The notes under the pieces: model-generated
Database searches by the model: none
What the model was told of the DNA's origin: nothing
The model's input: only the letters and a program-made list of their open reading frames with translations
Program-made: the position numbers and the translations under genes
Shown: piece after piece, positions 5,966-13,922 of the stretch
How the letters are laid out: each line of letters begins with the position of its first letter
How positions within the stretch are numbered: position 1 is the stretch's first letter
Assembly (NCBI GenBank): GCA_004554205.1
Contig: SFNH01000085.1
Coordinates: 1-13,945 of the forward strand
DNA length: 13,945 bases
DNA from: Clostridium sp.
GTDB lineage: Bacteria; Bacillota; Clostridia; Lachnospirales; Lachnospiraceae
Direction of reading: 5' to 3'

Positions 5966-7480
5966 TTACTGCCCGCGCAGCGCCTGCTCATGCTTCTCCT
6001 GAATGTCCGGGAAGAAGGACAGCAGATACTTGATTCCCTTTTTATCCGCCGGCTGCTTTCCAAAGGTTCGCTCACAGTAGTTGTTGGTGATCGCTACCAC
6101 CGTACCCGACAGAGAAATGACGCCGATCAGGTTCGGAATCGCCATCAGTCCGTTAAAGGTATCGGACAGATCGATCACCAGATCCGCACTCATGGTAGAA
6201 CCGATCATTACCACTGCCAGGAAAATCACTTTGTAAACCACAGTGGATTTGGTGCCAAACAGGTATTCCCACGCCTTCGTTCCGTAATAGCTCCACCCAA
6301 GGACTGTGGAAAACGCAAACAGGGTCACAGCAATCGCGATAAAGATACCGCCGAACGTGCCAAACGCCTTGGTAAATGCTTCTGTCGCCAGCCCCAGCTT
6401 GGTCGCCCCGCTTAAAGAAGCGCCTGTCTCCAGGTCCACGATGCCGGAAGTGAGAATCAAAAGCGCGGTCATGGTGCATACAATGATTGTGTCAAAGAAC
6501 ACCTCAAAGATACCCCAGAGTCCCTGTGTCACCGGCTCTTTTACGTTGGATGCGGAGTGAACCATAACGGACGATCCAAGACCTGCCTCATTGGAGAATA
6601 CGCCGCGCTTAAAGCCCCATGTAACCGCCTGTCGGATCACAGCGCCCCCGATACCGCCCGCAGCCGCTTTCATGCTGAATGCGCCCTTAAAAATAGCCGC
6701 AAATGCCGGAAGGATCATGTTGGCATTCCGCACGATGATCGCCAGAGAACCCGCGATATAGAACAGCGCCATAAACGGCACGATTCTCTCGTTGGCTCTT
6801 GCAATCCTGGTCAGACCGCCAAGAATCACCAGCGCAGCCACTATCATGATGATGGCTCCGATAATCAGGCCATTGGTTCTGTCATTCTCCGAAAAACAAA
6901 CTACATGGAGGACGCTCTCCTTGATTGATGCGACCTGACCCATGTTTCCGATGCCAAAGGACGCGAACACCGCAAATACGGAGAACAGCACGGCGAGAAC
7001 CCTGCCGATACCGGCACAGCCCTTCTTGGAGCCGAGACCGTCTCTCAAGTAGTACATGGCGCCTCCGCACCACTCGCCCCGCTCGTTCTTTCTCCGGAAA
7101 TAGATACCCAGCACATTCTCGGAATAGTTGGTCATCATTCCGACAACCGCCGCCATCCACATCCAAAATACCGCGCCGGGGCCGCCCATGGTGATCGCGT
7201 ATGCGATACCCGCGATGTTGCCGGTTCCGATGGTCGCGGAAAGCGCCGTACACAATGCCTGGAACTGGGAAATGGAGTTGGCGTCCTCATTCTTCAGAAT
7301 ATCCTTTTTGGAAAACAGGCTTCCCACCGTTTCCTTCATCGAATGTCCAAAGTGGGTGAACTGGAAAAACCGGGTGAGAACCGTCATCAGTACACCGGTA
7401 CCGATCAGTAAAGCCAGCGCCGGAACGCCCCAGACCAGACCGTTGACAACTCCGTTGACTTGTGTGATGGTTTCAATCAT
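5966..7480 (-). CDS. Sodium:alanine/glycine symporter, AGCS family
   Basis: AGCS proteins (DagA/AlsT/AgcS type) import alanine or glycine with Na+ (or H+) through the cytoplasmic membrane. The 504 residues form about ten or eleven hydrophobic helices. Family hallmarks are the block ATIGTGNIAG, AITMGGPGAVFWMWMAAVVGM and TNYSENVLG (about residues 82-125), and FSNEAGLGSS near 292-301 after WGFKRGV. The ATG at 7480 has GGAGGAG about 7 nt upstream. The gene stands alone with its own strong promoter and a leader of about 105 nt. It converges with tRNA-Arg and I see no classical terminator between them beyond the tRNA T-run. Amino-acid specificity cannot be read from the sequence. Confidence 0.95.
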   Translation of the reverse strand: MIETITQVNGVVNGLVWGVPALALLIGTGVLMTVLTRFFQFTHFGHSMKETVGSLFSKKDILKNEDANSISQFQALCTALSATIGTGNIAGIAYAITMGGPGAVFWMWMAAVVGMMTNYSENVLGIYFRRKNERGEWCGGAMYYLRDGLGSKKGCAGIGRVLAVLFSVFAVFASFGIGNMGQVASIKESVLHVVCFSENDRTNGLIIGAIIMIVAALVILGGLTRIARANERIVPFMALFYIAGSLAIIVRNANMILPAFAAIFKGAFSMKAAAGGIGGAVIRQAVTWGFKRGVFSNEAGLGSSVMVHSASNVKEPVTQGLWGIFEVFFDTIIVCTMTALLILTSGIVDLETGASLSGATKLGLATEAFTKAFGTFGGIFIAIAVTLFAFSTVLGWSYYGTKAWEYLFGTKSTVVYKVIFLAVVMIGSTMSADLVIDLSDTFNGLMAIPNLIGVISLSGTVVAITNNYCERTFGKQPADKKGIKYLLSFFPDIQEKHEQALRGQ

Positions 7481-7511
7481 AATAACTCCTCCTTCTTTTT
7501 ATAATGGGAGA

Positions 7512-7576
7512 ATGTGATCGATGCAGCCACACAGAAAAAAACAGAAATTTAATCGCTCCATCTTTTTGCATCACAT
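7512..7576 (-). promoter_or_regulatory. Inverted repeat spanning the symporter mRNA leader
   Basis: ATGTGAT (7512-7518) and ATCACAT (7570-7576) pair across the untranslated leader, with further pairing next to them (GCA/TGC separated by a GATC-type bulge). The 51-nt intervening part holds CTG, seven Ts, CTGTG on the transcript strand. It could close a long-range leader stem. It does not show the paired GG-rich aptamers of a glycine riboswitch. Confidence 0.4.
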
Positions 7577-7591
7577 CTTTATAATAGTGGC

Positions 7592-7620
7592 ATTTTAAAG
7601 CATTGAAGCGTCTTTGTCAA
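7592..7620 (-). promoter_or_regulatory. Symporter promoter, near consensus
   Basis: TTGACA (7615-7620, perfect), a 17-nt spacer and TAAAAT (7592-7597, 5/6) on the minus strand give a strong sigma-A type promoter. It starts transcription near 7585, about 105 nt before the symporter start codon. Confidence 0.85.
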
Positions 7621-7643
7621 CCAGATTTCAAAATTTTTTCGCC

Positions 7644-7760
7644 TTCGGTCGCCGGCCTGGATTTCCGCCTTTGTTCGGTCGCGGCCAAAGTATTCGCTTT
7701 TGTTCGGTCGCCGGCCACAGTTTTCTCTTTTGTTCGGTCGACGGATGTAAAACTTTTGCT
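7644..7760. repeat. Tandem array of four 29-30 bp units, last two forming a dispersed repeat
   Basis: TTCGGTCG recurs at 7644, 7674, 7703 and 7733, at spacings of 30, 29 and 30. Three units share TTCGGTCG(C)CGGCC followed by a T-rich tail ending TTTTG or CTTTG; the fourth diverges after GTCGACGG. Bases 7704-7760 recur at 13838-13894 with two mismatches. The whole fills the gap between uvrA and the symporter promoter (gap 7481-7822). No ribosome site or conserved reading frame supports coding: the 29-nt unit breaks the frame of the 10-residue repeat that would otherwise be read. Confidence 0.85.
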
Positions 7761-7778
7761 CGGGCACCTCGCAAAAGT
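7752..7778 (-). terminator. Hairpin downstream of uvrA, possible terminator
   Basis: ACTTTTGC (minus strand, 7778-7771) pairs with GCAAAAGT (7759-7752) across an 11-nt loop, and TTTAC follows. It lies 45 nt past the uvrA stop, where a terminator is expected. The T-run is short, so termination would be partial. The stem is part of the dispersed repeat, which may supply terminators. Confidence 0.45.
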
Positions 7779-7822
7779 GTTCACCGTCTTCCCTCACAGC
7801 AGGGTTTACACCGGTCTCCCTG

Positions 7823-10645
7823 TCACAGATAGCGTCTGACGTATTTGCCCGTGTAGGAGGCCGGGCACTCCGCCACTTCCTCGGGAGTTCCCTCCGCGAT
7901 GACCGTCCCGCCGCGGTCTCCGCCCTCCGGCCCGATATCAATCAGATAATCCGCCGACTTGATCACATCAAGGTTATGCTCAATGACGATGACCGTGTTG
8001 CCGCTGTCCGACAATCTCCGTAGAATTTCCACCAGCTTATGCACATCCGCAAAGTGCAGTCCCGTAGTCGGCTCGTCCAGGATATAGACTGTCCTTCCCG
8101 TGCCGCGGCGGCTGAGCTCGGTCGCCAGCTTAATCCGCTGCGCCTCGCCCCCCGAGAGCTCCGTGGAGGGCTGACCGAGGCGGATGTAGGAGAGCCCCAC
8201 ATCGTTGAGCGTGGAAATCTTCCGGTAAATGGACGGGATGTTCTCAAAAAAGTGCATCGCCTCCTCCACCGTCATGTTGAGCACATCGTAAATGCTCTTT
8301 CCCTTATACTTTACTTCCAGTGTCTCGCGGTTGTAGCGTTTTCCACCGCAGACCTCGCAGGGCACATAGACGTCCGGCAGAAAGTGCATCTCAATCTTGA
8401 TGATGCCGTCGCCGCCGCACGCTTCGCACCGCCCGCCCTTCACGTTAAAGCTGAATCGCCCTTTATTGTAACCCTTCGCCTTGGCGTCCGGGGTGGACGC
8501 GAACAGATCGCGGATCATGTCAAAGACGCCGGTGTAGGTCGCCGGGTTTGAGCGCGGCGTCCGCCCGATCGGCGACTGATCAATGTCGATCACCTTATCG
8601 AGCTGCTCCACGCCCTCCAGCTTCTTAAACTTCCCGGGGATCGTCCGCGCCCGGTTCAGCTTCCGTGCCAGAGCCTTATACAAAATCTCGTTCACCAGAG
8701 AGCTCTTCCCTGATCCGGACACGCCGGTCACACACGTCATCACGCCAAGCGGGAACGACACGTCGATATTCTTCAGATTGTTCTCCGCAGCGCCGCGCAC
8801 CGTCAGCCAGCCGGTGGGCTTCCTGCGCTCCCCCGGCACCGGGATCCTGATCCGCCCGCTTAAGTACGCTCCCGTGACGGACTTCTCGCACTTCATGATC
8901 TCCTCCGCCGTGCCGACGGCGACCACCTCGCCGCCGTGCTCGCCCGCGCCCGGCCCGATATCCACGATACAGTCCGCCGCCCGCATGGTGTCCTCATCAT
9001 GCTCCACCACGAGGACCGTGTTCCCCAGGTCACGCAGATGGGTCAGCGTCGCGAGCAGCTTATCATTGTCACGCTGGTGCAGACCGATGCTGGGCTCATC
9101 CAGAATATACGCCACGCCGACCAGGCCAGAGCCGATCTGCGTCGCCAGCCGGATGCGCTGCGCCTCGCCGCCGGAGAGCGTCCCGGTCGCGCGGGACAGA
9201 GAGAGATACTCCAGTCCCACATTCAGCAAAAAGTCAAGGCGCGCCTTGATCTCCTTTAAGATCTGCGCCCCGATGGAGAGCTGCATCGGCGTAAGCTCAA
9301 GATGTTCCAGGAACTCGCGGAAACGGGCAATGGACATCTCCGTCGCCTCATAGATATTGATGCCGCCGACCGTCACGGCAAGGGAGCTCGCTTTCAGGCG
9401 CTGGCCGCCGCACGCCTTGCACGGCGTGATCCGCATGAAGCTCTCATACTCCGCCTTTGACGCCTCCGAGAAGGTCTCGCGGTAGCGGCGCTCCACATTT
9501 TTCAAAAGTCCCTCAAAAGCAACCGGATAAATGCCCTCGCCGCGCTGTCCCTTGTAATGCACCTTCACCTCTCTGCCGCCGGTGCCATGTATCAGGACAT
9601 CATGGACTTCCCTCGGGTACTCCTCAAAGGGTGTGTCGAGGCTGAAGCCGTACTCCTCCGCCAACGCCGACAGGATCGCGTGGGAAAAGCTGCCCTTGTC
9701 CGTGCAGGACTGCCAGCCCATCACGGTGATCGCTCCCTGCGCGATGCTCAAGGACTTGTCCGGGATCATGAGATCCTCGTCAAACTCCATCTTGTAGCCA
9801 AGCCCGAAGCACTCCGGGCAGGCGCCGAAGGGATTGTTGAAGGAAAAGCTTCTCGGCTCCACCTCATCAATGCTGATTCCGCAGTCCGGGCATGAAAAAC
9901 TCATACTGAAATTGATCGGCTCCCCGTCCACCACATCCACGATCAGAAGTCCGTCCGAGAGGTTCATCACCGTCTCGATGGAATCTGTCAGACGCTTCTC
10001 GATCCCCTCCTTCACCACAAGGCGGTCCACAACGATCTCGATGTTGTGCTTGATGTTCTTCTCTAACTTAATCTCTTCCGAGAGCTCGTACATATTGCCG
10101 TCGATCCGCACGCGCACATAGCCGCTGCGCCGCGCCTGCTCCAGGAGCTTTACATGCTCGCCCTTGCGCCCCCGCACGACCGGCGCGAGAAGCTGGATCT
10201 TTGTCCGCTCGGGAAGCGCCATGACCTGATCCACCATCTGGTCGATCGTCTGTTTTTTGATCTCCCTGCCGCACTTCGGACAGTGCGGGATGCCGATCCG
10301 CGCATAGAGAAGCCGCATATAGTCGTAAATCTCCGTCACCGTGCCAACGGTGGAGCGCGGGTTGCGGTTCGTTGACTTCTGGTCGATGGAGATCGCGGGA
10401 GAAAGCCCCTCGATGCTCTCCACGTCCGGCTTTTCCATCTGCCCTAAAAACTGTCTCGCGTAGGAGGAAAGGGACTCCATATAGCGCCGCTGCCCCTCCG
10501 CGTAGATCGTGTCAAAGGCGAGGGATGACTTGCCCGATCCGCTTAAGCCCGTCAGGACGACAAGCTCATTGCGGGGAATATCCACGGAAATATTTTTCAG
10601 GTTGTGCTCATTCGCACCTCGTATTTTGATGTATTGTTTTGGCAT
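7823..10645 (-). CDS. uvrA: Excinuclease ABC subunit A
   Basis: UvrA is the damage-recognition ATPase of nucleotide excision repair and loads UvrB at lesions. The protein has 940 residues, the normal length. It has two ABC modules: Walker A GLSGSGKS (33-40) and GVSGSGKS (about 640), each with an LSGGEAQRI signature and an ILDEP Walker B (ILDEPSIGL, ILDEPTTGL). Zinc-binding pairs are visible: CPKCG early, CPDCG with CPECFG, CKACGG, and CEACGG with CEVCGG in the second half. I use the ATG at 10645, which has GAGAGG 10 nt upstream. A TTG three codons earlier would sit directly against that site. Transcription probably starts at its own SOS-controlled promoter. uvrB is not in the window; the 3' flank is the repeat array. 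Confidence 0.98.
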   Translation of the reverse strand: MPKQYIKIRGANEHNLKNISVDIPRNELVVLTGLSGSGKSSLAFDTIYAEGQRRYMESLSSYARQFLGQMEKPDVESIEGLSPAISIDQKSTNRNPRSTVGTVTEIYDYMRLLYARIGIPHCPKCGREIKKQTIDQMVDQVMALPERTKIQLLAPVVRGRKGEHVKLLEQARRSGYVRVRIDGNMYELSEEIKLEKNIKHNIEIVVDRLVVKEGIEKRLTDSIETVMNLSDGLLIVDVVDGEPINFSMSFSCPDCGISIDEVEPRSFSFNNPFGACPECFGLGYKMEFDEDLMIPDKSLSIAQGAITVMGWQSCTDKGSFSHAILSALAEEYGFSLDTPFEEYPREVHDVLIHGTGGREVKVHYKGQRGEGIYPVAFEGLLKNVERRYRETFSEASKAEYESFMRITPCKACGGQRLKASSLAVTVGGINIYEATEMSIARFREFLEHLELTPMQLSIGAQILKEIKARLDFLLNVGLEYLSLSRATGTLSGGEAQRIRLATQIGSGLVGVAYILDEPSIGLHQRDNDKLLATLTHLRDLGNTVLVVEHDEDTMRAADCIVDIGPGAGEHGGEVVAVGTAEEIMKCEKSVTGAYLSGRIRIPVPGERRKPTGWLTVRGAAENNLKNIDVSFPLGVMTCVTGVSGSGKSSLVNEILYKALARKLNRARTIPGKFKKLEGVEQLDKVIDIDQSPIGRTPRSNPATYTGVFDMIRDLFASTPDAKAKGYNKGRFSFNVKGGRCEACGGDGIIKIEMHFLPDVYVPCEVCGGKRYNRETLEVKYKGKSIYDVLNMTVEEAMHFFENIPSIYRKISTLNDVGLSYIRLGQPSTELSGGEAQRIKLATELSRRGTGRTVYILDEPTTGLHFADVHKLVEILRRLSDSGNTVIVIEHNLDVIKSADYLIDIGPEGGDRGGTVIAEGTPEEVAECPASYTGKYVRRYL

Positions 10646-10693
10646 GACCTTCAAACCTCTCTGCTGTTATCATTCGCTGATCCGATGAGGTCT

Positions 10694-10722
10694 ATTCTAC
10701 CACATTCAATCCGTTTTTGCAA
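10694..10722 (-). promoter_or_regulatory. uvrA promoter
   Basis: On the minus strand TTGCAA (10717-10722), 17 nt and TAGAAT (10694-10699) lie about 50 nt upstream of the uvrA ATG. Its -35 overlaps the LexA operator. Confidence 0.8.
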
Positions 10723-10733
10723 ACATTTGTTCG
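10720..10733 (-). promoter_or_regulatory. LexA (SOS) operator of uvrA
   Basis: The minus strand reads CGAACAAATGTTTG, which fits the Gram-positive LexA/DinR consensus CGAACRNRYGTTYG at every position. It overlaps three bases of the -35 element, so bound LexA would block RNA polymerase. This predicts DNA-damage induction of uvrA, as in Bacillus. Confidence 0.88.
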
Positions 10734-10779
10734 CAATTTGACGGTTTGTAAATAACAGTTTATCCGCACAGCCAAAGTG

Positions 10780-11667
10780 TTACGAGGACTCCCTGTTCTT
10801 GACACCCGCCAGCACGTCCGCCACATCGCTGATGGCAACATAGGCCGTCGGGTCAATCTCATAGATAATATCTTTCATCTTCGTCACCTGGAAGCGGTTT
10901 ATCACGAAATAAATGACCGTCTTATGCTCGTTGGAATACCCCCCGACCGCGTCAATCATCGTCATCCCGCGCTCAAACACCGCCGAGAGCGCCCTGCTTA
11001 TTTCCGGCGCCTTCGTCGTGACGATCATTGCGCTCTTTGCCCGGTCAAGACCGTCCACCACAAAGTCCACTGTCTTTAGCGCCGCCATGTATGTCACAAC
11101 GGAATACAGCGGGAGAATCCAGCTTTGGATCACGGTCCCGCACACCATATAGAGGAGCACATTGTAGATCATGACAAAGGTTCCCACGGTTATCCCAAGC
11201 CGTTTCGCAAAGATGACCGCCATCACCTCGATCCCGTCCATGGCCCCTCCGAAGCGGATCGCGAGGCCGCTTCCAAGACCCGATATCATCCCGCCGAACA
11301 ATGCGCACAGCAAAAGGTCCGTCCCCGCAAGCGGCGACGCGATGCTGACGTCCACAGGCAGTACATCCGTGATCAGCCACGCAACGCCCGAATACACCAT
11401 GACACTGTATATGGCACACACCGTAAACTGTTTCCCCTGCCTCTTTAGACCATACAAAAACAGCGGGATATTCAGAAGAAGCAAAAACAGCGGCAGGCTC
11501 AGAGATTCCGGCGTGATCTGGTCAAGAAGCATGGATGTGCCGGAGATTCCGCTGTCATACAGCTTGACCGGCTCCATAAAAATGGTGACTCCGATCGCGT
11601 TGATGATTCCCGCCGCCGTCAGCATGAGAAGATTGAACGGCTTTAGTTTTCTCAGTAAGTGCTTCAT
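10780..11667 (-). CDS. YitT family membrane protein with DUF2179 domain
   Basis: The family is common in Firmicutes and its transport role is unproven. The 295 residues have about five or six hydrophobic helices over roughly 1-205 (for example LLMLTAAGIINAIGVTIF, LFLLLLNIPLFLYGL, FVMIYNVLLYMVCGTVIQ). A cytoplasmic C-terminal DUF2179 domain (about 210-290) follows, with SAMIVTTKAPEISRAL, GMTMIDAVGGYSNEHKTVIYFVI and a DPTAYVAISDVADV ending. The first module has the family blocks GGISGxS-like DSGISGTSMLLDQ and RFGGAMDGIEVMAV. The ATG at 11667 is chosen because GGAG lies 6 nt upstream; an ATG four codons earlier lacks a site. It sits between ftsH and uvrA on the same strand, with no functional link implied. 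Confidence 0.93.
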   Translation of the reverse strand: MKHLLRKLKPFNLLMLTAAGIINAIGVTIFMEPVKLYDSGISGTSMLLDQITPESLSLPLFLLLLNIPLFLYGLKRQGKQFTVCAIYSVMVYSGVAWLITDVLPVDVSIASPLAGTDLLLCALFGGMISGLGSGLAIRFGGAMDGIEVMAVIFAKRLGITVGTFVMIYNVLLYMVCGTVIQSWILPLYSVVTYMAALKTVDFVVDGLDRAKSAMIVTTKAPEISRALSAVFERGMTMIDAVGGYSNEHKTVIYFVINRFQVTKMKDIIYEIDPTAYVAISDVADVLAGVKNRESS

Positions 11668-11806
11668 GGGATACTCCATAACAAAGTAGAGACCACCCAG
11701 ACCGCTGATGCCGACATAACGTGCCGTCTTTTCACTCTCGCCGACAACCGCGATCTCATAGCCCTGCTTGCTGTATTTAATATTGTATCTAACTTTTTTT
11801 CAGCTT

Positions 11807-13684
11807 CTATGCCGGCTGCGCGCCGCCCTCTCCGTCCGTCCCGGAAACGCCTCCCTTAAGGATCTCCATAAACTCCTCACCGGTGATCGTCTCCCGCTCC
11901 AGCAGATACGCGGAGATCTCGTTGAGCTTTCCGGCGTTGTCCTTCAGAATCTGCATCGCCTTCGCATACTGCTCTTTTACAATGCGGATGACCTCCTCAT
12001 CCACCAGTCTCGCCGTCTCCGGGGCGCACACCATCGAGGTGTCGCCGCCAAGATACTGGTTGTTCACCGTCTCAAGCGCCACCATGCCGAACTGCTCGCT
12101 CATGCCGTAGCGCGTCACCATGGCGCGGGCAAGCTTCGTCGCCTGCTCGATATCGTTGGCCGCGCCGGTCGTGATGGAGCCAAACATGAACTCCTCCGCC
12201 GCACGCCCGCCGGTCAGCGTCGCGATCTTGTTTAACGCCTCCTCCTTACTCATCAGGAAGCGCTCTCCCTCCTCAACCTGCATCGTGTATCCGAGGGCTC
12301 CGGAGGTGCGCGGGATAATGGTGATCTTGTGTACCGGAGCGCTGTTTGTCTGACACGCCGCCACGAGCGCGTGTCCCACCTCGTGGAACGCGACGATCCG
12401 CTTCTCATCTACCGAGACGCCCGCATCCTTCCTCTGGTATCCGGCGATTACTACCTCAACGCTCTCCTCCAGATCCGCCTGGGTCACGAAGCTGCGCCCC
12501 TGGCGCACCGCCCTGAGCGCGCCCTCGTTGATGATATTGGCAAGCTCCGCTCCGCTCGCGCCGGAGGTCGCCCGCCCGATCGCGTCAAAATCAATGTCGC
12601 TTCCCATCTTGACATCCTTGGAGTGTACCCGTAGGATCGCCACGCGCCCCTTAAGGTCCGGCAGCTCCACCGGAATCCGCCTGTCAAAGCGTCCCGGGCG
12701 CAGGAGCGCCTTATCAAGAGAATCCGGGCGGTTCGTCGCCGCCAGGATCACCACGCCCTTGCGGCCGTCAAAGCCATCCATCTCCGTGAGGAGCTGGTTT
12801 AAGGTCTGCTCCCGCTCGTCATTACCGGAAAAGCCCGCGCCGTCGCGCTTTTTTCCGATAGTATCAATCTCGTCGATAAATACGATGCACGGCGCTTTCT
12901 CATTTGCCTGCTTGAACAGATCGCGCACCTTCGCGGCGCCCATGCCCACGAACATCTCCACAAACTCCGAACCGGAAATGGAGAAGAACGGCACATGCGC
13001 CTCGCCTGCCACTGCCTTCGCGAGCAGGGTCTTCCCGGTGCCGGGAGGGCCCACCAAAAGCGCGCCTTTCGGCAGCGTCGCCCCGATGTCCGCGTATTTC
13101 TGCGGGTTGTGGAGGAAATCCACGATCTCCTTTAGGGCCTCCTTTGCCTCCTCCTGACCTGCCACGTCGGCGAAGGTCTTTCCGGTCTCCGTCTCCGCGT
13201 AGATCTTGGCGTTTGACTTGCCGAAAGTCATGGCGTTTCCGCCTATACCGCCCATCCGCTTCATCATCGCCCGGCTCATAAGCTGGCCCAGCACCACGAA
13301 GATCACGATCGGCAAAATCCAGTTTAAGAAAAACTCAAGCAGCGGCGAGGCCTGCACCGGGATCACCTTCCCATAGGTCACACCCGCCCTGTACAAACGC
13401 TCGGAGAGCGCGTCATCCGGCCACAGACCGGTCTTGTACGCCGCGGTCTTTCCGTCCTCATTTTTTGCGAGGAACTGAATCTGATCCTCCTGGAGCTCCA
13501 CCATATCCACTCTGCCCTGATCCACCATATTAAGGAACTCGCTGTACGCGACCTCGCGGATGCTGCGCTCCCGTATACTCGGAAACAGCAGGGTATTGAG
13601 CAACATCGTGACGATCAGCACGATGCAGTAGTAATATATCCAGCTCTTCCGCGGCTTCTTCGGTTCTTCGTTCTTAACTCCCAT
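11807..13684 (-). CDS. ftsH: ATP-dependent zinc metalloprotease FtsH
   Basis: FtsH is a hexameric membrane AAA+ protease that degrades damaged membrane proteins and some regulators. In 625 residues I see TM1 (about 15-33), an outer domain, TM2 (about 114-136), Walker A GPPGTGKT (212-219), pore-loop FVG (245-247), Walker B IVFIDEID (267-274), the second region of homology with TNRPD and GRFDRR (317-336), and the zinc site HEVGH (434-438) with the downstream TTGAANDIE supplying the acidic ligand. HEVGH replaces the common HEAGH. Both His and the Glu are kept, and I believe this variant is usual in Lachnospiraceae. The ATG at 13684 has AAGGAG 8 nt upstream. The C-terminus is Gly/Glu-rich (GTDGEGGAQPA). 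In many Firmicutes ftsH follows tilS-hpt, which may lie beyond the right edge. Confidence 0.97.
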   Translation of the reverse strand: MGVKNEEPKKPRKSWIYYYCIVLIVTMLLNTLLFPSIRERSIREVAYSEFLNMVDQGRVDMVELQEDQIQFLAKNEDGKTAAYKTGLWPDDALSERLYRAGVTYGKVIPVQASPLLEFFLNWILPIVIFVVLGQLMSRAMMKRMGGIGGNAMTFGKSNAKIYAETETGKTFADVAGQEEAKEALKEIVDFLHNPQKYADIGATLPKGALLVGPPGTGKTLLAKAVAGEAHVPFFSISGSEFVEMFVGMGAAKVRDLFKQANEKAPCIVFIDEIDTIGKKRDGAGFSGNDEREQTLNQLLTEMDGFDGRKGVVILAATNRPDSLDKALLRPGRFDRRIPVELPDLKGRVAILRVHSKDVKMGSDIDFDAIGRATSGASGAELANIINEGALRAVRQGRSFVTQADLEESVEVVIAGYQRKDAGVSVDEKRIVAFHEVGHALVAACQTNSAPVHKITIIPRTSGALGYTMQVEEGERFLMSKEEALNKIATLTGGRAAEEFMFGSITTGAANDIEQATKLARAMVTRYGMSEQFGMVALETVNNQYLGGDTSMVCAPETARLVDEEVIRIVKEQYAKAMQILKDNAGKLNEISAYLLERETITGEEFMEILKGGVSGTDGEGGAQPA

Positions 13685-13753
13685 CGTCTTATCTCCTTTT
13701 CATCTCTGCCCTGTCTGTAAAATAATCCCAAAAACAAAAATAGGTTAAATATC

Positions 13754-13782
13754 AGTATACAGCAAGAGCGGGGATTTTTAAA
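13754..13782 (-). promoter_or_regulatory. Candidate ftsH promoter
   Basis: On the minus strand TTTAAA (13777-13782), 17 nt and TATACT (13754-13759) lie about 70 nt upstream of ftsH. An alternative is TTGCTG (13760-13765), 17 nt, TATTTT (13737-13742). The -35 of the first lies in the loop of the hairpin at 13766-13790. Confidence 0.5.
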
Positions 13783-13790
13783 CCCCGCTC
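13766..13790. terminator. GC-rich hairpin upstream of ftsH
   Basis: GAGCGGGG (13766-13773) and CCCCGCTC (13783-13790) form a perfect 8-bp stem with a 9-nt A/T loop. Neither strand has a clean T-run after it, so it may be a weak terminator of an upstream minus-strand gene or a structure overlapping the ftsH promoter. Confidence 0.45.
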
Positions 13791-13837
13791 CTATAAAATC
13801 TTTATAAACAAGTAACAGTTCAGCCATGCGGCTCACC

Positions 13838-13922
13838 TCGGTCGCGGGCCACAGTCTTCTCTTTTGTTCGGTCGACGGATGTAAAACTTTTGCTGTAACT
13901 GTTCAGTGCCTTCACAGTTACA
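13838..13922. repeat. Second copy of the dispersed intergenic repeat, with hairpin
   Basis: Bases 13838-13894 match 7704-7760 at 55 of 57 positions in the same orientation. Adjacent to it TGTAACTG (13894-13901) pairs with CAGTTACA (13915-13922) across 13 nt. In the uvrA copy a different hairpin takes the same place, and the loops and flanks share TGTTCA, a CTTC run and CACAG. A further related fragment, GTAACAGTTCAG, lies at about 13812-13823. The element sits in the 261-base gap upstream of ftsH and may continue past the window. Confidence 0.85.

Noticed and set aside
7481..7585. Glycine riboswitch before the symporter
   Set aside because: The leader is too short and lacks the two tandem aptamers with their conserved GG-rich cores.
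7644..7760. CRISPR-like array
   Set aside because: Units are contiguous 29-30 bp repeats with no unique spacers and no cas genes nearby.
7579..7941. Minus-strand 120-codon frame with a 10-residue repeat (RRPNK-type)
   Set aside because: It starts inside uvrA in another frame and has no ribosome site; one 29-nt unit breaks the periodic frame, so it is a by-product of the DNA repeat.
11807..13684. FtsH zinc motif HEVGH instead of HEAGH as a sign of a changed protease
   Set aside because: Both His ligands and the catalytic Glu remain, and I believe HEVGH is usual in FtsH of related bacteria.
13615..13827. Minus-strand frame starting at ATG 13827 with a GAGGTGA-like site, overlapping the ftsH start
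   Set aside because: It passes through the GC-rich hairpin and the ftsH promoter and ribosome site and overlaps ftsH in another frame; the ribosome site comes from the repeat sequence.
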